Assembly (NCBI GenBank): GCA_002403205.1
Contig: DHHJ01000006.1
Span: forward strand, 7,421-32,366
Length of the DNA: 24,946 nucleotides
Direction: 5' to 3'
DNA from: Anaerolineaceae bacterium UBA4775
Lineage (GTDB): Bacteria; Chloroflexota; Anaerolineae; Anaerolineales; Anaerolineaceae
Positions within the stretch are counted from its first letter, which is position 1. Each line of letters starts with the position of its first letter. Positions 21,861 to 24,946 of this stretch are shown here, piece by piece. Both the position numbers and the translations under genes were made by a program. The notes under the pieces were generated by a model. That model had not been told where the DNA came from and did not search any database. It worked only from the letters and a program-made list of their open reading frames with translations.

Positions 21861-23303
21861 ATGTCCCTTCGCCTGCGGCTGACATTGGTATTTTCTGGCA
21901 TGCTGAGCAGTGCTGTATTCCTGCTCAGCATTGTTGTTTATACCCTGGTCAGTTTGCTGTTTACCGATTTTATTGATCAGGGCTTACAAACCAATGCCAA
22001 CCAGCTCATAGCTTACTTGCGCGCGGATGGCATCGGTAACTTGGTAGCCAGCCCGGACCCTTTACCCCTTGCTGAAGACCACTATTTCCAGATCTGGTCG
22101 CAAGACGGCCAACTGGTGGATTATTCAGAAAATGCCAGCGATTTTGCCCGGGCTATGGATGACCAGGCCTTGGGTCAGGGTCAAGTACTGTTCAATGATG
22201 TGACCCTTGGGCAGGAAATGTTTCGCGTGATCACCGTGCCCTTGGCAGTTGAAGGAGAGCCGTCCGGGTGGCTCCAGGTAGCAGTATCATTAGCTGAAAT
22301 TCGCCATACCCTGCGGCTGCTGAGGATTGGCATGTTCATTTCGGTGGGGTTTGCATTGGTTGTGTCCATTGTCGTGGGGTGGATTGTGATCGGGCAGGCC
22401 CTTTCCCCTCTTGCGAAGATGGCCGATATCGCCAGAAGGATTGCCACTACAAATGATCTTTCTCAACGCATACCGGTGTCTACCGCGCAAAGCAATGAAA
22501 TTGGCAGTCTGGTGTTGACGTTTAATCAAACCTTTGTGCGCCTGGAACGGCTGTTTAACACGCAGCGGCGGTTTTTAGCTGATGTCAGCCACGAACTGCG
22601 CACGCCCCTAACCGTTATCAAGGGCAATGTCGGCCTGATGCGGTTGATGAAGTCCTTCGATGAGGAGTCGCTTATCACGATTGAGAAGGAAGTTGACCGG
22701 TTGACACGGCTAGTAGGCGATTTGCTGCTCATGGCCCAGGCTGAAGCGGGCAGATTGCCGTTGAAATTGGTCTCAGTGAGCGTGGATGAACTGCTCCTGA
22801 ATGTGTATGAGGAGATGCTGCTGCTTTCGGACGGAAAGCACGACATTCAAATTGGCGAACTTGAACCGACGGTCATCACTGGAGACCGGGACCGCCTCAA
22901 ACAGGTGCTGCTGAACCTAGGTGTCAATGCGGTCAATTACACGCCAGAGGGCAGGCAAATCAACCTGGATATTAAAGCACAGGGTGATTGGGTTGGCATC
23001 ATGGTCTCTGATGCGGGGCTGGGCATTCCAAAGGAAGAGTTGGGCTACCTGTTTGAACGCTTTTACAGGGGAGAGAAATCCAGGACGCGCAATTCTGATA
23101 AAGTGGGCTTTGGCTTGGGCTTGCCGATCGCCTATTGGATCGTGCGCAACCATGGCGGCCGGATCGACGTGGATACAACGGAAGGGGAAGGCACCACATT
23201 CACCGTGTGGCTGCCGAAGTTCCAGGGGGAAGAGCCCACCCAGCCGTTACGTAAATTTGGTCAAAAATCCACTGAAAACAAGGCTGGCTCAGGGAAGCCC
23301 TAA
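21861..23303 (+). CDS. HAMP sensor histidine kinase
   Basis: A 480-aa membrane sensor. TM1 (about 7-34), an extracytoplasmic sensor loop (35-153), TM2 (155-178), a HAMP domain (179-231), HisKA with phospho-acceptor H244 in DVSHELRTPL, and HATPase_c with N356 (NLGVNAVNYTP), D384-x-G-x-G388 (SDAGLGIP), the F-box FERFYRG (398-404) and GFGLGLPI (416-423). All catalytic boxes are intact. It pairs with the upstream response regulator (8-base gap, TTAAGG before ATG 21861). The C-terminal tail after 455 is polar. Its stop overlaps the convergent transglycosylase gene by 15 bases. Confidence 0.95.
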   Translation: MSLRLRLTLVFSGMLSSAVFLLSIVVYTLVSLLFTDFIDQGLQTNANQLIAYLRADGIGNLVASPDPLPLAEDHYFQIWSQDGQLVDYSENASDFARAMDDQALGQGQVLFNDVTLGQEMFRVITVPLAVEGEPSGWLQVAVSLAEIRHTLRLLRIGMFISVGFALVVSIVVGWIVIGQALSPLAKMADIARRIATTNDLSQRIPVSTAQSNEIGSLVLTFNQTFVRLERLFNTQRRFLADVSHELRTPLTVIKGNVGLMRLMKSFDEESLITIEKEVDRLTRLVGDLLLMAQAEAGRLPLKLVSVSVDELLLNVYEEMLLLSDGKHDIQIGELEPTVITGDRDRLKQVLLNLGVNAVNYTPEGRQINLDIKAQGDWVGIMVSDAGLGIPKEELGYLFERFYRGEKSRTRNSDKVGFGLGLPIAYWIVRNHGGRIDVDTTEGEGTTFTVWLPKFQGEEPTQPLRKFGQKSTENKAGSGKP

Positions 23304-23969
23304 GTGCTCCTCTGCAGACTGGCAGAGCCGCCATCCGCCTGCGCGCAGCCATGCGGAGAGGGTTTCGCCTGTCAGGCTGCCAGTTGCGGATTCGTGGTAG
23401 ATGCCGTACCCCCAGTGAACATAATGTTGGGTCTCGTCAGGCCAGTTATTCGGATCGCGCTCAATTTGCCCATGACCGCCATTGTAGCCCGCCAGGGCAA
23501 GTTGGATATCCCCATTTGATTTGGTGAGTGCATCACGCAGGTAGGATAACCCACGTTGGGCGTTGACGTTGGGGTCATATTTGTTTTCTTCCGGCAGGAA
23601 GTGATAGGGCATAACCTGGAAGAGCCCGTGTGCGCCAGCTGGTGATAGGGCCTGCGGGTCACCACAGGATTCAATTTGCATCACCGTGGCGACCAGTAGC
23701 GGGTCGAGGTCATATTCTTCAGCCCAGGCGTTGATCTGAGGCTGCCAATACCCAACGGAAGGCGAAAAAGCGGTGTGCGCGCTATTTTCCTGCGAGTTGA
23801 ATGGACTGTTGAACGGATGCATGTCCTGTTCGGAGAGGACGAACACCATCAGCCAGATTCCGGCCACGATCAGCAGTAAAGTAACGACTCCGGAAATTAA
23901 ATTCAGTTTTCTTTTATGGAAGGTTCGGCTTTGACGGCTGATGTGGTGAAAGAAATACCAATTTGACAT
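23289..23969 (-). CDS. Membrane-anchored lytic transglycosylase (SLT domain)
   Basis: A 226-aa protein with a basic N-terminus, one TM anchor (24-44) and an extracytoplasmic SLT (Slt70/goose-lysozyme-like) domain (about 75-190). Catalytic E100 lies in VMQIES; AHGLFQVMP (113-121) and ALAGYNGGHGQIE are the other family motifs. These enzymes cleave the MurNAc-GlcNAc bond of peptidoglycan to give 1,6-anhydro-MurNAc ends, for wall remodelling or insertion of complexes. A C102 follows the catalytic Glu region. ATG 23969 has no clear Shine-Dalgarno (ACCCTCC precedes it), so the start is less certain; a later start would cut into the TM anchor. It is convergent with the sensor-kinase gene. Confidence 0.9.
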   Translation of the reverse strand: MSNWYFFHHISRQSRTFHKRKLNLISGVVTLLLIVAGIWLMVFVLSEQDMHPFNSPFNSQENSAHTAFSPSVGYWQPQINAWAEEYDLDPLLVATVMQIESCGDPQALSPAGAHGLFQVMPYHFLPEENKYDPNVNAQRGLSYLRDALTKSNGDIQLALAGYNGGHGQIERDPNNWPDETQHYVHWGYGIYHESATGSLTGETLSAWLRAGGWRLCQSAEEHLGLP

Positions 23970-24044
23970 GGAGGGTCAGTTCTGTTAATCGGGTTGGGTG
24001 AGTCTCAGCCCATGCCGGATGGGGTGATGATCCCGAAGGGGCGC

Positions 24045-24869
24045 TCAACGCAGACCGCAATGCTCACACATGCGGGTAAAGAGCGCCTGATCTCTGACGG
24101 CAAGGATGTTCCCCCAGCCCTTTGGGTTGGCCAGGGTGCAGGGGTAGGTGGCAAATCGCTGCCAGCGGTGCGTGTCGCCATAGTGCCTGATTGGGTGCCA
24201 TTCGGAGATGATCAGCTGGTAGCCATGGGCGGCCAGATACCCTGCCAGGTCGTGAAAATCGTAGCCCAGGGGCACGGTCTTGGCGTCATCAAATTCGCAC
24301 AGGATCACCTGAGGCTGTGGGCCAGTTTCCCAGGGAAATCCTTTGAGGACCATCCAATCGAAACCTTCGGTGTCAATTTTCAGGAAGTCTACCGGGTGAG
24401 ACAGGCGCCCATACTCCTTCAGCGCTTCAGCCAAGGTGGTTACCACAACCTGCTCTGATGCGGCGTGGCTTTCGAGGAAGGCTGACAGCCCGCTCACCCC
24501 TGTTGATTCCGGGCTGGTGAAAAGGGTTGCAGCAGGTTGAGGTTGGTCGGCGCAGGCGCGGGGATCGATGATGACATTGTCGTAAGCGCTAAATGCTTCC
24601 GAGAGGGCTGCCCGATTGGTGGAATCCGGTTCAAAGGCGATCACCTGCCAGCCGTGTTGAGCAAAGGGCGCCAGGGAAGACCCATGATGGGCGCCGACAT
24701 CGATCATCACCCCGGCCTTTTCTGCACCCGTCAAGAGCTGGAACACGAGATCCGTTTCATCAGGCCGATAGGAATGATCAAATTTCGCTTGGATGGTATT
24801 GTAAACGCCTCTTAAGCCTTTGGCTTCAAGAATTCTCAGGGCGGTCTTGGTTTTTTTTGTGATTGACAT
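24045..24869 (-). CDS. FkbM-family SAM-dependent methyltransferase
   Basis: A 274-aa Rossmann-type methyltransferase. The SAM loop VMIDVGAHHGSSLAPFA (54-70) and the acidic AFEPDSTN (78-85) bind the cofactor; VDFLKIDTEGFDWMVLKGF (159-177) is the hallmark of the FkbM group. Members O-methylate sugars and other hydroxyls, commonly in polysaccharide clusters. Start ATG 24869 is preceded by AGGAG with a 7-base gap and by a TATAAT about 20 bases upstream. The C-terminal CEHC is a possible metal site but could be chance. With the glycan genes nearby, sugar methylation is likely (inference). What lies upstream of it is cut by the window edge. Confidence 0.88.
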   Translation of the reverse strand: MSITKKTKTALRILEAKGLRGVYNTIQAKFDHSYRPDETDLVFQLLTGAEKAGVMIDVGAHHGSSLAPFAQHGWQVIAFEPDSTNRAALSEAFSAYDNVIIDPRACADQPQPAATLFTSPESTGVSGLSAFLESHAASEQVVVTTLAEALKEYGRLSHPVDFLKIDTEGFDWMVLKGFPWETGPQPQVILCEFDDAKTVPLGYDFHDLAGYLAAHGYQLIISEWHPIRHYGDTHRWQRFATYPCTLANPKGWGNILAVRDQALFTRMCEHCGLR

Positions 24870-24888
24870 GCATGCACTCCTGGAGCAA

Positions 24889-24894
24889 ATTATA
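24889..24894 (-). promoter_or_regulatory. Possible -10 element of the FkbM gene
   Basis: TATAAT on the minus strand, about 20 bases before the ATG at 24869 and upstream of its AGGAG ribosome site. No -35 match at the right distance. A reading frame also runs through here from the window edge, so this may be chance. Confidence 0.3.
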
Positions 24895-24946
24895 CAACAG
24901 ATTCAGGGGTATGCCCTGGCTGCGCATTGCCTCGTAAATAATCTTA

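Noticed and set aside
24826..24945. Open minus-strand frame entering from the window edge and ending inside the FkbM gene
   Set aside because: It could be the C-terminus of an upstream gene, but it is only about 39 codons, would overlap the FkbM gene by about 44 bases and shows no known motif. A second frame is also open to the edge. Undecidable without the next bases.

Overview
The window looks like a piece of chromosome from a Chloroflexota bacterium, probably of the Anaerolineae/Anaerolineales. This is inferred from a moderately GC-rich sequence, the combination of a DUF6754-like membrane protein, a zinc-ribbon protein with Trp-Leu motifs and a MutL-like (glutamate mutase L) ASKHA protein, the Thr/Pro-rich linker style of the secreted proteins, and ordinary -10 boxes (TATAAT) with several apparently leaderless starts. 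No taxonomic search was possible.

Layout. 1-65: 3'-truncated tRNA-Glu(CTC), minus strand, with a good promoter. 147-656 (-): SlyD-like FKBP prolyl isomerase. 998-2647 (+): phosphoglucomutase. 2835-3809 (+): PAP2 membrane phosphatase. 4029-4430 (+): small secreted protein with two QLHxH repeats, closed by a bidirectional terminator shared with a convergent GH1 beta-glucosidase (4507-5859, -). 6041-10987 (-): a five-gene surface-glycan operon: WecB, hexapeptide acyltransferase, then three GT4 glycosyltransferases, most joined by 4-base start/stop overlaps.

11111-17945 (+): a seven-gene, tightly coupled operon of mostly uncharacterised proteins. In order these are an 81-aa hydrophobic protein, a DUF6754-like membrane protein, a six-TM protein, a zinc-ribbon/acidic-linker membrane protein, another six-TM protein, a MutL-like ASKHA protein, and a protein with barrel-sandwich and KOW-like segments. 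This is the best candidate in the window for an undescribed system: it looks like a membrane complex with a nucleotide-binding subunit, and no B12 mutase lies nearby.

18015-19217 (-): DUF389-like membrane domain fused to an SH3b domain. 19370-20425 (+): orphan BMP/PnrA-type lipoprotein. 20419-21087 (-): small PglC-like phosphoglycosyl transferase that could start the glycan built by the 6-11 kb operon. 21172-23303 (+): OmpR-type response regulator and HAMP histidine kinase. 23289-23969 (-): membrane-anchored lytic transglycosylase. 24045-24869 (-): FkbM-type methyltransferase.

Much of the window concerns the cell envelope: sugar-phosphate supply (Pgm), UDP-ManNAc synthesis (WecB), glycan assembly (PGT, three GTs, acyltransferase, FkbM), lipid phosphate turnover (PAP2), peptidoglycan cleavage, envelope sensing, and the uncharacterised membrane operon. 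I saw no insertion sequence, CRISPR array or phage gene.
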